Source of the DNA: Guyanagaster necrorhizus
Taxonomy: Eukaryota; Basidiomycota; Agaricomycetes; Agaricales; Physalacriaceae
Assembly (NCBI RefSeq): GCF_019112545.1
Contig: NW_025064891.1
Coordinates: 894,344-958,343, forward strand
Length of the DNA: 64,000 bases
Reading direction: 5' to 3'
Each line of letters starts with the position of its first letter. The first letter of the stretch is position 1. Made by a program: the position numbers and the translations under genes. The notes beneath the pieces are model-generated. The model was not told where the DNA came from, searched no databases, and worked only from the letters and a program-made list of their open reading frames with translations. This document shows positions 22,695 to 35,753 of this stretch, piece after piece.

Positions 22695-24308
22695 ATGCGT
22701 TCTGAGACCCAAATACCGGAGCTCACCTATTCGGCCCTCTCGCCTCCAAGTCCTGGATACCTCTCCCCCTCAGAGAGCGATACCGTGCAAACGCCTCTTC
22801 TTACCGAGCCTGACCATCTCTTCAACTTCAATCTTCCCCAGCTTGAGAACCACGAAATACGACGCGAGCGTCCTATTGCATCTGTGAATCGCTGCTCTGA
22901 CAAGACTCTAGACGATTCTCTCAATATGTGTCCTCATTCTCCCTTGGATATCTCTCGGTTACCCCTCTCTCCCAACGAACTGTCACTCAGCTTTGGTTCC
23001 TCAACAACGGCTATCAACTCTTCATCGCATTTTCCCACATATCACGAATGTCTTTCATCATCGCCCGAGCATTCACATCATCATATCGTCAAGTCGCCTT
23101 TTAGTCTTAGTCTGGATGCAGACCGCTACTCCTCACACTTCCCGCCTGATCACCAGTTGGACTTGGATTTTGTCAGAACATTCCAGTTGGAGGATGAGCT
23201 AGGTGCAGGCGGATATGGCTTCGTCATGACAGCCAGACATCGTTGGGAAGGATACGAAGTTGCCGTCAAGTTCATCATAAAGGAGAAGGTACCGGGTTAT
23301 GCGTGGGTGCAGGATGATAGGTATGGTAGACTACCTACGGAGGTCTTCCTGTTGAACTATATGGATCACCGCAACATTGTCAAAGGTTTGGACCTATTTC
23401 AAGATCCTTCGTATTTCTATCTGGTGCGTCAACCATTGATACCAGCTTTTCATCGCTAATATCTACACCGATAGGTACAAGAACTTCACGGTTCTCCTTG
23501 GTCGAACGCTACGCGAGCAAAACGCGCGAACCGGGCCTCTTGCCCCGGCTCCTCACCCATCTCTACTCCGTCTCTCACACCTTCTCGCTCTGCCGACTCA
23601 TTAAATTCCGACCCAGCACCCTCTCCTCCCATGGTCTCCCCTTATCACCAATTATCATCGTACCTACCAGTCCCTTTGAAGATGTGGAAAAAAAACTCCC
23701 AACCCACTCTTCAGCCTCAGTACAGCCGACGACCTTCGCATGACCTCTTCGAATGCATTGATCAGTCGGAACACAAACGCTTATCTGAGGAGCAAGCACG
23801 CTACATTTTCGCACAAGTTGTTGATGCTGTACATTATCTTGACAGCCATGGCATATCCCATCGCGATATCAAAGATGAAAACATTGCTATTGACAAGGAT
23901 CTGCATGTAAGTCATTGTCGCGTCTTCTGTAATTATCTGCTCAAACTATCTCAGGTGAAACTCATTGACTTCGGGAGTGCGATCGCTATCGACCCGACAA
24001 AGTCCCGGCCATATTATAAGTTCTTTCATGGGACAACCGCATATGCTGCTGCCGAGATACTTCTCAAGAAACCATATCAGGCTGCGCCGGCGGAAGTGTG
24101 GACGCTCGGCGTACTTCTGTCATATCTGCTCCATGGTATGTCACCATTCCGTACCAAGAACGATGCGATCAAAGGGCGAATTGTCCTGAACGAATATCCC
24201 GCATTGTCTCGGTCAGCTTGGGACCTGCTACGAAAGTGTTTGGACCCGAATCCGAAGACTCGTGCGACAATTCGAGAAGTGAAGATACACCGTTGGTTAA
24301 ATCAATGA
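22695..24308 (+). CDS. PASK-like serine/threonine protein kinase
   Basis: Three exons: 22695-23423, 23475-23906, 23955-24308; 504 residues. Residues 1-155 are Ser/Pro-rich. The kinase domain starts with the glycine loop LGAGGYGFV (169-177), VAVKF with Lys192, and the hinge VQELHGSPW (244-252), the latter typical of PAS-kinase relatives (CAMKL). A Ser/Pro-rich insertion of about 75 residues follows the hinge. The catalytic loop HRDIKDEN (372-379) and DFG (392-394) are intact. The usual APE reads AAE (TAYAAAEILL) and the usual DVW reads EVW. No PAS domain is visible. PAS-kinase relatives in yeast regulate glycogen and cell-wall sugar metabolism; the role here is unproven. Confidence 0.85.
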
Positions 24309-25054
24309 GGCTGTTTTCGCACTCTGCTGCTGTCTTTGTATTACGCATTGCATGTTGACTTATACAAACCTATCTCTTCGCCTAATACTATACCATGGGT
24401 AGACTCATTGTATTTGCAATTAGTTTTGTTCTCTCATGTTATATTAACCGTGCTCCACGTATAAATAATTCACCCTTTGGAGCGCCCTACCATCACTCGC
24501 AGAACTCATCATACCATTCTGTGAGTGGTTGCAGAACAGGACATGTCACGGATATCGTGCACCGTCGACATGTTGGAGTGTAGAAGTCAAGAATCAGATA
24601 CATTACTGAAGACAGGAGCACTGTTAAAGTCTGAAAGTGCGGTACCAATTCTTTTTGTTTTGTAGAGCGTTGTACCTTCATACATGGTAATGCGCAGTCT
24701 TACAAGAACGTTTTCCTTCACAGTACGCGCAATATGGAATGCCGAAGGGGAGGTGTGTTGAGAAATTGCAGATGATCCATTTATGCGCACAGACTGGCCA
24801 GACTGCCGTTGAAAAGGACACTGGATTGTTTCCAAAGACACGAAACCATAATGAAGCGCTAGATACCGATAGATGTAATGACAGAAGTTGCTAGATGAGA
24901 ATTGGAGTACCAAGTAAGGAGAGACAGGACAACACCGTCAACGGTGGTAATAAGCATTTGAAAAACAGACAGGATAGACTTCGAAAGAACGAAACAGGGC
25001 TGAAAAGCCTGACCAGGGCAACATTCAATACAAGGCATTTTAGAAGGGCTTCCC
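24309..25054. other. Intergenic, convergent 3' ends
   Basis: Lies between the stop of the kinase (plus) and the stop of the next gene (minus). Short frames have no motifs. It probably holds both 3' UTRs. Confidence 0.45.
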
Positions 25055-26122
25055 TCATCCAGGCGCCAGATTTTGGGACGAGAGGTAGTCGTCGACTTGC
25101 TGTTGTATCTGACCGACATTAACCGGAACTGGCTCATCGTCGGGATTGAAGAACATTTCCACTCGATGAGATTTGCGATGATCAGATCCCTGTTGGAATA
25201 CAGCGTGACCTCTCCGGACAGCCGCAAGAGCCTCGATGTCAGGATAGGAAGCCATTCCTTGTTCAGTCATGTACTTGCTGTGCTCTTGGACTCGCTGGTG
25301 GCTAGGCGTTGCACGCGAGCGAGAACGATGGGATGTAGTAGACCCTTGACGGTGGCGAGATGTGTGAGTCTGGTTGTCGGGGTGCAAGGAGGTCGTCGAG
25401 GGCGAATTCAGGTGTTGCTGCCAGTCACCAGGGCAAGGGGGGAGCGGCTTCGAGAAACGTGAACGTCCCCGATGCGACGCCGTGCTGACGTTCACCGTAG
25501 AAGAAGAGGTGAGCTTCTGGCGGGTCGAGCCATGATGATACACCGTTGGCGTAGACGCGTTCCCGTGCACAGTTTTGTATCCATAGCGGGCACGCTGTTC
25601 CTCCATTTTTTGCTCCTTGCGGCGACGACGTTCTTCATTCTGTGCATCATAGAATGCCTGGAGCTTCGGGGGATTGGGCGGGAAAATATCTGGAGGCATC
25701 GGAAAGGCATCGAGGTCCTCGCGGGTGATGACGGTCACTCCGGAGTGGATGTCAAGGACATTTTCATAATCTTCCTCCTCCTGGAGGTCCGCATTCACGT
25801 TCTTTGGTACTGGTTGAGAGGCTGCCGGCTTGGTGCGAGGCGTGAATCGCGAGGTATAGATCTTTGCAGACTTGATGATATTCCTGGGAGTGGGAGACGG
25901 AGGATAATTATTTGGAGAATATTCGAGACCGTATAGGGAGCTGCGAATAGGCATGGATTTGGTGTGTTTGAGATTGTCCTTCTTTGTGGACTTTGCATTA
26001 GCGGAGGGGACATTTCGCTTCGTCGCAGACGAAGAGGAGCTAGAAAAGCCCCATTTTACTTAAAGGTGGCAGAGAAAGTGTAACCAGACGTACATTTTAA
26101 AAGCACGACGGAGACGATCCAT
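25055..26122 (-). CDS. Basic, Ser-rich protein, function unknown
   Basis: Two exons: 26122-26094 and 26039-25055, with a 54-nt GTACGT...TTCTAG intron; 337 residues. It begins MDRLRRAFKI, a short basic amphipathic segment. An acidic patch (QEEEDYENVLDIHSG) is followed by FPMPPDIFPPNPPKLQAFYD and a charged helix (EERRRRKEQKMEEQRARYGY). The middle is Ser/Thr/His/Arg-rich. The C-terminal part (HRVEMFFNPDDEPVPVN, then a Gln-rich helix) looks the most ordered. I do not recognise a domain. A role in cytoskeleton or membrane association would be speculation from composition alone. Confidence 0.7.
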
Positions 26123-28094
26123 GGTGCCTTGAGGGTCAAAGAGCCGGATGGCAAGGAGAAAGAAAACGGAGTAAGAACTTGAGCTGAAAATGGGAGCTGA
26201 AAGTCCAATGTTTAGAAAACAGATTGTGAGTGCTTTTTAAGTGGTAGAGTGTTCAGGATATGTTAGACCCCAACACATCGTGAGCAGTTTTTGATCACTA
26301 ATTAAGGACAAAAGATGAGATGCCACATCAAGTTTGTGAAGACAATCAATGGGGGAGATGCATATTATGCCTGATTGGCGACTTACATTGTCTTTAATGC
26401 ACCCGGGTCCTGTTATTTCAACTTGGTCGTTCCAACAAGGGAAACATATCCTCGAGCTTCGACGGAACAAGGGACGTTCTATAAAGTTGATACAAACCCT
26501 TCTTGGTGGACCGGGAAACCGAGTGGAAGAAAGGCGCATATGTCAGAGGCAAATTACAAGTCGAAAACTGAGGAAGCAGCACTTCAAGTTGATGGTAATT
26601 AATTCCCAACCAGCTGTTCATTCACCCAGCAAGGCAAGGAACAAGCGACAGCACTCTAGATTTGTATTTTCGGACAAAAATCATTTCGCAACGTCCTGGA
26701 GTATCGGAGGGACATAGATGAACCGATGTTTTACATCTCTCTCGCGGCTCACCTGTCCTAGATTGACGACCGCAGGGAACCAAAGGCGCAGGAAACATTA
26801 TCGATACGATATCAGAATGACAGCGAAAAGCTCACTACGCCAGAAACGAAAACTTTAGTTTATGTACACATATTTACCCGAGCTGTATTACATATTAGCT
26901 GGCTGCCAATTTATACAGTCTTGGGGGACAACGTTCACTTTCCATCTCTCTTTCCAGCTATGTACCAGACAGCAAGTCTGTATCTAATCGTGGTGTTCAA
27001 TTTCTCATGACAACCTCTAACATAGATCTCTACTAGATTCTACATCGACATCTTCAAGCTAGAAGTACAGCCATAATTATTTGAAGCGGTCGAGATAATT
27101 TCTATGCGACGCGACAAAAATCATTGGTCATTCCCTTGATATCTACTTGTAACGGAGACTATCCCTCTCAGGCTCGAGTCTCGCACCCCATTATCATGCT
27201 AGCCCCGACCTGTCTTCTGAGCCAGCGTTATGACATTCACACCGGTAAACTTTACGATGCCATCGTTCACTATGGCGATTTAAGACTGCTCACCATTGAT
27301 TTCCTATGACTCATACTGGAGAGAGCTGGGGATGGCGATGGCCGTTATTTGGATAGGCGGGTATATTTCGTCCTCGAATATAATCATTTCTCACAGCTGT
27401 GAATAGATATTTTGATATGTACTTCGATGATGGCAGCATATGTCCGCCGGTGCGTGTCTGCCACCTTCTCTTTCAACGGGACAGTCGTGAGCGGATTTGC
27501 GGATGACTCCCCATATGTTCGTTCGAATTCTTATGTATGTCCTCTGTCTTCCCTGTGCTAAAGAAGGGCATTATATCTGACAATCGGATTCACAAGACCA
27601 AGAGTCCGACAGTGAATGGGTCCATCGGCATCGGACGCACAGCTCGTGCATACCACACATATATTCTGCCTTCTCCAACGGGATTCCGCTAAATCACGCG
27701 TAGATTGTCCGAGACGGAAACCAAGTTTCCTATATCAAGTTAGTGAACTAGGTATTCTGTTACTTTCAGTGTTCTAGGTTGATTCTAGGCATTGCAACAA
27801 GTGATTAGATATAGCTCAAAACGTACTGATACAGAACCAAGTGATCAATCTATGTATTGTGCATGTTCTTGACTGAGTTGCACGGACGGCGGAGGATATC
27901 TAATCCTACCAATAAGAGTACGACTTGTGTGGGGGATTACGTCAGACCACAAAATAGAGCCACCTCCTTTTTCGGACTGCACGCTTTCGTCTCCTCTTTT
28001 TACCCCGCAGTGCCGCGTTACGGGCAGGAGCTGCTGACGGTTTCTCCTCTCTTCTTTGTTTCATGCCTTCACATTCGTAGAAATTATTCGTATC
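26123..28094. other. Gene-poor interval of about 2 kb
   Basis: No multi-exon model could be supported. The longest frames (26349-26717 plus, 27857-28237 plus) lack motifs. Around 27462-27540 one frame reads ATFSFNGTVVSGFADDSPY, slightly like the FNGT-type repeats of basidiomycete secreted or membrane proteins, but no flanking exons fit. The interval also holds the promoters of the divergent neighbouring genes. Confidence 0.4.
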
Positions 28095-29702
28095 ATGACG
28101 CGCGACGCGACACAAGCTACAGAAGCAGACATACAGCCTGTAAAGGTTCCGAGGCTATCATTCTTTACGCCAGAAGTATCAGCCTATTTTATCGGTGGGT
28201 GTCTTCCACATATCTTCTTACGGTGCTCCTTAAGTGACCGTTTTAGCGGGGGGTTGTGCTGGTGCAGCCTCTAGGACCGTCGTGAGTCCTTTGGAGAGGC
28301 TGAAGATTATTCAGTACGCCTCACCACTTCTCCTGTAAGCATTGTTTTGATATTCGATATAGGCAAGTGCAACCAAGGTCTTCAGAGCAACAATACAAGG
28401 GCGTCTGGAGGAGCCTTGTTCGCATGTGGCAGGAAGAAGGATTTAGAGGTTACATGCGGGGCAATGGCATTAATTGCTTAAGAATTGTGCCATACAGGTG
28501 TGTTTGCCTTTCGACCCCTCTATTTTTCTATATCTATACTTATGCCTGTCCTCAGCGCCGTACAGTTCACGACTTATGAACAGTTGAAGAAGGCGAGTAG
28601 AAGCAAACATTGCGTGTTCAAGGTCTTGACGTCATTTTGCAGTTGTTCACCAGTCATGGGTCTAGAGACCTTGACACCCCCAAACGACTGGCAGCTGGTG
28701 CTTTGGCCGGTATCACATCTGTATGTGAGTGTAAAGACTCTTTGGGTTGGCTGAAAAGTGGGATCTCCAAAGATCTTGTTGTTCTTGTCAATTGAGAGCG
28801 ACGAAGGAGGATGAAAACTCTCTACATTTTCTTTGAACCGCGGCCCCCCCCTGTCCGGCGGTCGTATTATCTACCATTGCTTTTGGCGAAGACCTTGCTA
28901 ATGAACGTTTCCCAGGTTCGACATACCCCTTAGACTTGGTTCGCGCGCGCCTATCAATTGCTACAGCGTCAATACCTGTTTCTCTGCAGTCTAAATGTAA
29001 TACCTCTCTGGCGTCTTCGACTGTATCGACTTCGTCATTGAAACACACACTCTCGACCGCTTACCACACGTCCGCAAGTGGTCCCAATTATACAGCATCA
29101 GAGTTGACAATCTGGGGCATGACACTGAAAATAGTCCGGGAAGAGGGCGGAATCCGGGGGCTGTACAGAGGCTTAATCGCGACGGCAGTAGGCGTTGCTC
29201 CATACGTGGGGATCAATTTTGCGGCATACGAGTTCTTCCGGGGTGTCATTACTCCGCCAGGGAAGAACAGTGTTTCAAGGAAGTTGGCGTGTGGTGCACT
29301 AGCTGGTGAGTGGGTATGTGAGGAATTGCACAATGGACTAATATGCACCAGGATCGATATCGCAAACGTTGACCTACCCATTTGACGTGCTGCGTCGTAA
29401 GATGCAGGTAACCGGAATGAGATCATCAGGATTGGGAATAGCATATTCTGGTGCCTTTGATGCGCTTACTGGAATAGTCAGAACAGAGGGGGTTGGAGGG
29501 TTGTATCGCGGTCTTTGGCCAAATCTTCGTGAGTTGCACATTGGTGCAGTTTTCGTAACACGACTAATGCCCATAACAGTGAAGGTGGCTCCCAGTATTG
29601 CAACGTCGTTCTTCACGTACGAATTGGTCAGCTTTTTTCTCTTCTCGCGTGGGTGATAACTGACACGATACCCAGGTGAAGGATTTATTAGTGGGCCCGT
29701 AA
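28095..29702 (+). CDS. Mitochondrial carrier (SLC25A42/LEU5-like)
   Basis: Nine exons: 28095-28194, 28247-28313, 28363-28497, 28556-28592, 28643-28724, 28916-29305, 29352-29528, 29580-29626, 29676-29702; 353 residues. Three carrier repeats are seen, each with the Px[DE]xx[KR] signature: SPLERLKI, YPLDLVRAR and YPFDVLRRK. Other carrier features are AGGCAGAASRT, the QEEGFRGYMRGNG and REEGGIRGLYRGL turns, and FTTYEQLKK. The family moves solutes across the mitochondrial inner membrane; similarity is closest to coenzyme-A and adenine-nucleotide carriers (SLC25A42, yeast Leu5), inferred from pattern only. An insertion of about 40 Ser/Thr-rich residues sits between helices of repeat 2. The fourth intron is GC-AG and the fifth is 191 nt with a C run. 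Confidence 0.9.
28593..28642 (+). other. GC-AG intron in the mitochondrial carrier gene
   Basis: The donor reads AAG|GCGAGT and the acceptor TTTGCAG. Splicing joins YEQLKK to LFTSHGSRD in phase 0. Reading through instead shifts the following DTPKRLAAGALAGITSVC block out of frame. Confidence 0.8.
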
Positions 29703-31477
29703 AGCGTCCACTTGTGATGGGGGACCTTGATTTCGGACAAGTGTTCTTTTGCTCGTCGGTTGCATTCACGATCACCGCGGACAGACCACAGACTATTCCA
29801 AGTTGGACATCGTTCTTGTTGTACAGGAGGCCGACCGGTTATTATCTTAGAACATGAATAGAGGGACTGTCGAGGGCTGAACCTTGTGTGAGATGTCTGT
29901 CTGAGTCGAGAATCTTGAAGCGATGAGTCTAAAAATCTGTTATCGAAGCGAGTGACACTTGGGAGTCAATAATAATATCTTGATTGCTTATGGTCCGATT
30001 CCGCATGGATAAACAGTAGACATGTGCTGGGCCGAGGACGGAGCAGCAGATATCGATGACCGGAACCTTTTCGATCTGGTCCCCATCATGTTGTGATCTT
30101 CTCACCGTTGCTAAGCCACCGCAGTGCGTCGGGAGAAGTTTCTGGTTGGCATCACTGCCTGTGCCTACTCACTGAATACGGTAGCAGTGTAACTTGATTC
30201 CATCAAGATCAATCGTCTCGCCGCTTCCTAGATCCTCAGCACAAGCACGCATACTTTTTCGCGCGATTAGCGCCTGAGCGTGGCCATCGGCTGCATGAAT
30301 CTTTAGGCTGTTACCACGCAGTCATTTACTGTGCTCAGGGATAAACCCCCATCGCATCTCCGAGATCTTTGCTGCTACATCTTGCTCAATGAGAATCGCT
30401 CGAGCATCCCGGACCGACGTAGACCGATATCTGAAGCCGGCCCCCTTCACGCACGAAGCTGTCTGTCCTACGACGACGCCGATCCACTCAGTAGGTATGT
30501 CGCTCATGCTCATCTCGGTTCGTTGTGAATACCGTTCATTCGGATCCGCACACGATGAAGTCGTGCATTCGATACTTGCGGTCGTCCATGTCGCTCCCGA
30601 ATACTTGCTTCGAGCAATCGAATTGTTGCAATAAATAGATCACGCTCCACCCAGCAACGTAAATACCTGCTTGACGTATTATTGCGTCCAACGATGCCGT
30701 TGACTGTTTCAACCAATCGCACATACATCCAGCCGGGGTGCCTCATGACGCGTCCCCTATCCTCGGAGGGGTGATATTATTGTACGGGGACGATGGTCGG
30801 TCTCTGTGAAGGGCCCTCAATTTTCACATATGATTTGAAGATGATTGCTCTGAATACATGTGATGATGCAGGTAAAGGTCTTCTCGGTCGCACCTTGGTG
30901 CTTCTGGTCCGCCGGTTCTTCGGTCGTTGATCGCGTTCATTATTGCTAACAGAACAGGGTATCCAATTTACAAGTGCTGGTTGATGTTACATTTGGATGG
31001 ACAGCTTTATGGGCTTGCACCTCGTAGGCACGAAATGTTGTATCAGATCTATGATATATCAGCTCTATCAGAACCTGGGCGCAGAGTTGGGACGGGCGTA
31101 ACATATACGGCCCAAAGGAAGACTGCCTAAAAAGGGGCCAAGATACTGGACCGTAACGAGACCGTAACGCCGTCATCCGGCGCCTGAGTTTTTGTACCTT
31201 CCACCACGACGGCTGATACCCACATGCCATCTCCAACCCCCTCTGCTTCTGCTCATCGTCGTCGACCCCAGCGTGCATGAATACATACTGTGAGTCGCCA
31301 TTCTCTCCGTCGCCAGCCAATATGGACGATCTGATCTGGCTCTCTATCACTGCCTTTTATTCTAATATGTCTCCCTCGCATTTGCATTACATATATATAT
31401 CTATTGACGCCTTTTTATTTTTCTGCAGAATAGCCTAATCTACACCAGCTCGTCTTTATAACGGCTGCGCTTATATC
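29703..31477. other. Gene-poor interval of about 1.8 kb
   Basis: No gene could be supported. On the minus strand between about 30750 and 30170 several adjoining frames look protein-like (for example SDIPTEWIGVVVGQTAS and GETIDLDGIKLHCYRI), but stops and missing splice joins interrupt them and no family was recognised. The RhoGAP promoter lies at the right end and has an A/T-rich stretch at 31385-31410. Confidence 0.4.
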
Positions 31478-34400
31478 ATGTCCGTCGAGAATCGGCCTGC
31501 GCATTCAGGCTGGCCTGTCACTCCTTCTCCTCTTTCGTCTCCATCTACCTCTCTCTCCTCTTCTTTTTCTTCATCCGCAGCCTCTGACATGCTGCCCCAG
31601 GACTCCAGCCAGTCAGACTTTCATTCATCGGATCACTCGGCTCTTGCACCAAAACATCCTCATGTCCACAACCTGGCCTTTGCTTCCCCTCGTCCCCGTT
31701 CATCCTCTCTGGCCGTTCTCATGGGTCAGAATATCAGTCGGTCGCCTTCTCCGTCCCAGCAAAATTCCTCTTCTTCCCAGCTCGCTTCCAAGGGGATCGC
31801 TGCTGCCGCCGCTACAGGCAGTCGTTTAAAGCGCGCGTTTGGCGCAAGACGCAAGAACAAGTCCGAGGATACTTCCAAGCTTTTTTGCGGAAATAGTAAG
31901 GGAAAGGAGAGAGATTATTACACTGATTCCGATGTCACTACTCCTGTATCGTCGACATCCAGAACGCCAGTGACCCCCGTCGAGGCGACTCCACCGCCAA
32001 CCCCTGGACACAGGCCGGCTAAGCTCTCCCTGCAGCTTGCAACTCATGTTTTTAATGGCGGTAGGAAGAATTCACGGACTCCGCCCCCCATTACACCCTT
32101 ATCTTCTCTTCCCCCTCCCCCTCCACCAAAGCCGCCTGCAATGCAAGGATTGAAACTCGTGCCACCTTCACCCGCCCGCAATCTCGATCAGAGGGGCTCC
32201 ATAATCACTGTCAGCCCGGGTATATCTTCGGCAGTTAATTATATGCGGATAGGGGAAGAACAGAGAGAGCGGGAACGTGAACGGTTAGAAGCCCAACAGA
32301 GGGAATTGGAGGCTGTTGAGAAGAATGATGCTGAGAAGGAGAAGAGTACTGACAAGGGAGAACTGAAGGAGACGTGGCGGAAAAGTGATTCCACTATGAG
32401 TCACCACACCATTCGTCCTGGCACTACTATAGGCAATCGGACACCGCGCCCTGTGTCCGTTGCCGAGTCCCTTCAGTCCATTTATACCATCGTTCCTCCA
32501 GTCAACAAGAGACTGAGCGCCCTCATCACCGATGCTGATTACGCTACTCCAGAGGAAGACATATCTTGCGAGACCGTCGCGGAAGATCTTCCACCGCCGA
32601 TAAACCCCATACCCTCCCCGACATCCTCTATCAGAGCACATAATCGCCGTTCGATGTCACTAAACCTGGGATCGAGCTTTGCTAAGGTATATATTCCACC
32701 ATCGGCAGCTTCTGCCACAGCAGCGCTATCCGAGTCGAACCATTCGCCACGATCAGTCGAGGACGTCCACCCGCGATTATCGCCTTCTGCATCGCGAGAA
32801 ACGCCTACGCTCACTAGAGCCGCCGCCAACGGTATCATTTCTCCATCAAGCTTCGGCCTGCAATCAACCGGAACTCACATTCGTGGGCGACTGGCAGCCT
32901 GGACAGCGACGACGAATGCTAATCCATCACAACGCAGCTTGCCCACCCCTCCTTCCTTCTTCCCTCGTAATTCCCCTACGCCGCCGCCGCCACCGCCGCC
33001 TCCTCCATCGTCACGGCAACCTACCATCAGTATGACCGGTGGCTTTGGTCTCGCGAAGCGCGCTGTGGAAAAGATTAATCGTGCTTGGGGTGGCCTGTCT
33101 TCTGGTTCGAGTAATTCCGGTTACTCTTCCTCTTCATCAAGTACTGGTCCATCGTCATATTCTGATCATAACTTGGCGCGTATTGCATCGAATCAATCCG
33201 GGATTATGTCCAACCACCACGGGAGGAAATCCCGGAGAACACTTGACGCACCTTCCGGGGCATGGAGTATCAATTCATCAACAACAGGCTCCTCTTTGTC
33301 CGATTCTGATGCTTTCACGGCGCCGGCTGGTCCGTTGCTTGGCCAGAAAGTTCGTGGGCCTATGCGTACGAAAAGTACAGGTGCTGGAGCTGCCGGTGGT
33401 ATTGTTTTCGGCAGAAATTTGCGAGCTGCGACGAGGGACACAGCCATTGGTGTTGGTGTGTCATTCAGCGCTACGGACTTGGAATCGGTGAAGGGTGACG
33501 TGCGCTCGGGAGACGTGGATAAGAACCATCTAGAACCGCTCGAGGGTCGAATGGTTCCGGCAGTTGTAGTACGGTGCGCACAGCATCTATTGCTCTGGGG
33601 CATACAAGAGGAGGGACTCTTTCGGTAGGCAAATTGGAATTTGCCACAGGTCTACACTCACTTGATTCGTGTATGCTAGTGTCCCCGGGCGAGCATTGCA
33701 TATCGCGAAGTTGCGTGCTGAGTTTGATACAGGTTAGTGTGACATACGATACCCAACTCAACTTCTGATCATGATCCAAACCAGGGGCCGATTTCGATAT
33801 GACGGAGTGTTCTCCTGCGGAATTGGATCCTCATGCCGTCGCGTCCGTCTTCAAAGCGTTTCTACGTGAATGTGCGTGTCCTTCACACATGTCCTTCTAG
33901 TCCTCAAAGTTTCTCTCTCTATAGTACCCGAGCCAATTCTGACCTACTCGCTGCTTCCGCAATTTGAAGCCGCTATAAGTCAAGAATGCGTTTCGAATGT
34001 TCAAGAAGCTACGGGACGTTTGGGTGGGAAAGGCGGTCCAACTCTACCATCGGGTCCTCGAAGTGGGCTTGCACTGCGCAAACCTCCCTCGCTGTCTACG
34101 CTTGCAATGCCAAGCTTCAGTGGCATGCAGCCGCCCTCCCGTTCTGTCACAAATACTCTCAAGTCGTTGTTATCGAAGCTTCCTTACGAGAACAAAGATC
34201 TCATTCGTACTGTCATCGAACTCATCAAGGCGACGGCCCAGGAGAGCAAATCGACAAAGATGCCCATCAGCAACTTGCTTCTTGTGTTTTGCCCCAGTCT
34301 GAGCATGAACCCCCCACTGCTTAAGGTTCTTTGTGAAGCCGAGGACCTGTGGGAAGGTCCTCTTCTGGAGTCACCTGTCATTGATATCAAACGTGAGAGC

Positions 34401-35753
34401 GTTGTGCTGGACATTAGTGCGTCTGATTCCGCAAACGACACCATTGCACTTGAACTCGATGCGGAGGACTCAGATGAAGAATACTCTGATGCACCCGATG
34501 GGTCGGAGATGAAGACGTCCCCTCCTCCTTCTCCAGACAAACTCGACCAGGTCGTGGGAAGTCCCTGTTCTTCCACAGATGGTAAAACCCCTACCGCTAT
34601 CAGGTTGAGACCAATGGGGCCGAGGCAGCATGTCCTAGCTGGTGTCTTCAGTGGAACAGAATACTCGTCTCGCCTGAGACCCGTTTCTCCACGCTCTACG
34701 GGTGCGTCGTCTGATTCTAGGTCTGTAATGTCCTATGGGTCGACCTCCAACGAGAGTCACTCGCCGTCGCATCCCAACCTGTCTCCTCCGCCCTTGTCCT
34801 CGTCCGCAGAATCGCTGGCTACACCGTCAAGTTCGTCGGCCCCGCAATCATTGACTGATCTTCCAACTGGTCTTCCGGTTCGGACCGACCCTTATGCTAA
34901 GGAAGAAGAGATCATGGCTCCCGTTATTTCAGACTGTTCGGACTTGGGTCTACCAAAGTCTCCGCTGTCTATCATTAACCGTCGCATCAGTGGTCCTGTT
35001 CAATTTCCAGGTTCTGGTGGTAGTGAGCCTTCAAGTCCGCTTTCACCTCGAAGATCAGTACCTCTGCCATCTCTTCCTAGCCCTACCTCTTCTCCTACTA
35101 ATTCCCTTCCTGGTACTCCTCGACGACATGGGATGAAGAGGCCTTCATTAAATCTCCTTTTCTCTAAGCGTTCTGCGTCTCCGTTGTCGTCTTCTCCTAT
35201 AGGGAGGCCTTACATTTCTTCTCCGTATCTACAAAATCCGTCACCTGTATCTGATTCGTCTATTTCCACGCCAACCTCCGCCGTTACTGCACCACAATCT
35301 AGCACGCAGCTGCTTCCGCATGTCATTGATACCGCTATTGAGAGCCCAACGCTCCGGCGTGATCTTGGACTAGAGGAGTCACCTTCCATTCGGTCACCAG
35401 AACCTCCAGACTCGCCTGGCGGTAGCACACGCGAGGAAGCTGCTGGCACCTTGTTGGATGACGTCCAGCTGCTCACAGTCCATCCGGGCATAACACCCAT
35501 CGCTGATCATTACCGTTCGTTGTCGAGCGCCTCCCTACCATTATCGTCGCCAGACCAACGGCCATCACACCTTCGGCAAAGACGCACATTAAGAAATCGG
35601 TCTGCATCCAAGGCATCCTATTTATCGAACGCATCCTCCAATCATTTAGGATTGCTAGATGATGAAGACAAGGAAGATTGGACACAGAGTGTCCTCATGG
35701 CAGCTGATGCTGACGGTGGATGGACTGTAACCGCGCCTTCATCACAACGATAA
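31478..35753 (+). CDS. RhoGAP-domain protein
   Basis: Four exons: 31478-33624, 33680-33732, 33785-33871, 33925-35753; 1371 residues. The first ~670 residues are Ser/Pro-rich and probably disordered, with polyproline runs. The RhoGAP domain spans about residues 690-890: VPAVVVRCAQHLLLWG, then EEGLFRVPG containing the arginine finger (Arg716), FKAFLRELPEPILTY, and LPYENKDLIRTVIELI with NLLLVFCPSL. Such proteins switch off Rho-type GTPases that organise actin and polarised growth. An insertion of about 60 residues (GGKGGPTLPSGPRSG region) lies inside the GAP domain. The long Ser/Pro tail has no other domain. All three introns fall within the GAP-coding part, while both long disordered regions are intronless. 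Confidence 0.9.

Noticed and set aside
28841..28860. C run inside a carrier intron
   Set aside because: Simple low complexity within a 191-nt intron; no inverted repeats or coding potential.
33193..33603. 136-codon minus-strand frame in the RhoGAP gene
   Set aside because: Antisense shadow of a Ser/Pro-rich exon; no motif.
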